The notes under the pieces are model-generated. The model saw only the letters and a list, made by a program, of their open reading frames with translations, was not told the DNA's origin and ran no database searches. 64,000 nt of DNA from Sulfitobacter brevis (GTDB lineage: Bacteria > Pseudomonadota > Alphaproteobacteria > Rhodobacterales > Rhodobacteraceae): contig NZ_FOMW01000003.1 in assembly GCF_900112755.1 (NCBI RefSeq), positions 1 through 64,000 on the forward strand, in the 5' to 3' direction. Position numbers and translations under genes: made by a program. Numbering within the stretch: the stretch's first letter is position 1; each line of letters starts with the position of its first letter. Of this stretch, positions 63,130 through 64,000 are shown one piece after another.

Positions 63130-64000
63130 ATGGCGCGTAAACGCAAGGGTCGGGATATTTCAGGGTGGATTATCGTGGACAAACCCGCAGGCCCCACCTC
63201 TACGACGGTCGTGAACAAAGTACGCTGGGCCTTGGATGCCAAGAAAGCGGGCCACGCTGGCACACTTGATCCTGACGCGACGGGCGTGTTGGCTATTGCT
63301 TTGGGCGAGGCGACTAAAACGGTGCCCTATATCACCGATGCCCTGAAAGCTTATTCCTTTACTGTTCGCTTGGGCATTTCCACCAACACCGACGATGCCG
63401 AAGGCGAAGTGATCGCGACCTCGGACCTGCGTCCCGACGATGCCGCGATCAAAGCCGTACTTGGCTCATTTGTCGGTGATATCCAGCAGATTCCACCGCA
63501 GTTTTCTGCCGTTAAGGTCGACGGTCAGCGCGCTTATAAACTGGCCCGTGCCGGTGAAGAGATGGAGCTGGCCGCCCGCCCGCTCTGGGTTGAAAGCCTA
63601 CTGCTCACCGATCGCCCCGACGTGGACCACGTCACGCTTGAGATGGTCTGCGGCAAGGGCGGCTACGTCCGCTCCATTGCCCGCGATCTAGGGCAAAAGC
63701 TCGGGTGCCTCGGACATGTCCGCGAATTGCGCCGTGAGTGGTCTGGCCCGTTCGAGGCCGCCAACGGGCTGACGCTGGAACAGATCGAAGCCATAGCCCG
63801 TACTCCCGAACTTGATGCCCATCTGCTGCCGATGGAACAGGGACTTTGCGACCTGCCCGAGGTGAAAGCCACGGATGAGGGCGCAGTGCGTCTGCGCAAT
63901 GGCAATCCCGGGATGGTGATCGGTACGGGCGTAGAATACGGCGATGAATGCTGGGCCTCCTACAAGGGCCGCGCCGTGGCCGTCGGCAGGTTCAAATCCG
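63130..64000 (+). CDS. truB: tRNA pseudouridine(55) synthase, 3' end cut by window
   Basis: The reading frame starts at ATG 63130 and is still open at the window end after 290 codons, close to full length for alphaproteobacterial TruB. The N-terminus reads [14 protein letters not shown]; the catalytic Asp47 is in [26 protein letters not shown] is the conserved third motif. It converts U55 of tRNAs to pseudouridine. It lies 110 bases after the DUF2233 gene, in the usual rbfA-truB order. The stop and any following rpsO are outside the window. Confidence 0.96.
   Translation, partial: MARKRKGRDISGWIIVDKPAGPTSTTVVNKVRWALDAKKAGHAGTLDPDATGVLAIALGEATKTVPYITDALKAYSFTVRLGISTNTDDAEGEVIATSDLRPDDAAIKAVLGSFVGDIQQIPPQFSAVKVDGQRAYKLARAGEEMELAARPLWVESLLLTDRPDVDHVTLEMVCGKGGYVRSIARDLGQKLGCLGHVRELRREWSGPFEAANGLTLEQIEAIARTPELDAHLLPMEQGLCDLPEVKATDEGAVRLRNGNPGMVIGTGVEYGDECWASYKGRAVAVGRFKS

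Noticed and set aside
1-64000. Mobile elements, prophage, CRISPR or rRNA
   Set aside because: No transposase, integrase, phage structural gene, regular repeat-spacer array or rRNA sequence was recognised on either strand.

Overview
The window is a stretch of chromosome from an alphaproteobacterium of the order Rhodobacterales, most likely the Roseobacter group. This rests on gene content and order, not on a database search. Markers are the rsmB - heparinase-like - purH - lspA - DUF3035 - M16 - M16 block, dapB next to rbfA and truB, a deoC gene paired with a two-domain ALDH16-type dehydrogenase, a puuD/puuE-type urate operon, and a five-gene FAD protein/DUF1365/MFS/DUF3833/SDR operon like one described in Rhodobacter sphaeroides. 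Base composition is GC-rich and genes are dense. I see no insertion sequence, phage, integrase, CRISPR array or rRNA. One tRNA gene (Val, GAC) is present.

Layout. 1-700 is an AT-richer gap with at most a decayed fragment. 701-2833 holds msrPQ (periplasmic methionine sulfoxide repair) and a DUF302 protein. 2914-5529 is clpB with a likely sigma-32 promoter. 5947-10055 holds a small conserved hypothetical, pyrF, a candidate small RNA, a Nudix hydrolase, a Y-family polymerase and an N-formylglutamate amidohydrolase-like gene. 10205-14414 holds tRNA-Val, rpmJ, a YghU-type glutathione transferase, and an iron-type binding protein and permease that face each other with no ATPase.

From 24058 down to 14478 lies one long minus-strand cluster: acyl-CoA ligase, LivG, LivH, LivM, binding protein, LivF, a PaaK-like ligase and an exported alpha/beta hydrolase lipoprotein. 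It reads as an import-and-activate system for a carboxylic acid. A PAS-containing hybrid kinase, an OmpR-type regulator and a GNAT acetyltransferase are transcribed divergently from it and may control it. Next come an M20 amidohydrolase, an unpartnered formate dehydrogenase alpha subunit, a histidine-phosphatase-like gene, a glutathione transferase and a saccharopine-dehydrogenase-like gene.

38495-33895 is a tightly overlapping five-gene operon resembling the singlet-oxygen/furan-fatty-acid cluster of R. sphaeroides. rmuC and mutL follow. 46035-42008 is a urate catabolic operon (puuE-uraD fusion, allE, allA, puuD) with uraH divergent. The M20 enzyme at 27326-28504 could supply the one missing step, so the window may encode urate to glyoxylate completely. 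The 556-bp gap between puuE and uraH holds a minus-strand terminator, an 18-bp palindrome and a near-match to the chromosomal parS site.

47088-50493 is deoC plus ALDH16. 53249-50578 is a pair of M16 peptidases, one catalytic and one degenerate. 60077-53377 is the conserved rsmB/heparinase/purH/lspA/DUF3035 block with a PhnD-like gene inserted. The window ends with DUF1674 (SdhAF4-like), a small secreted protein, dapB, rbfA, a DUF2233 protein and a truB cut by the window edge.

Most assignments are from reading conserved motifs and lengths. Substrates of the transporters, ligases and transferases are inferences.
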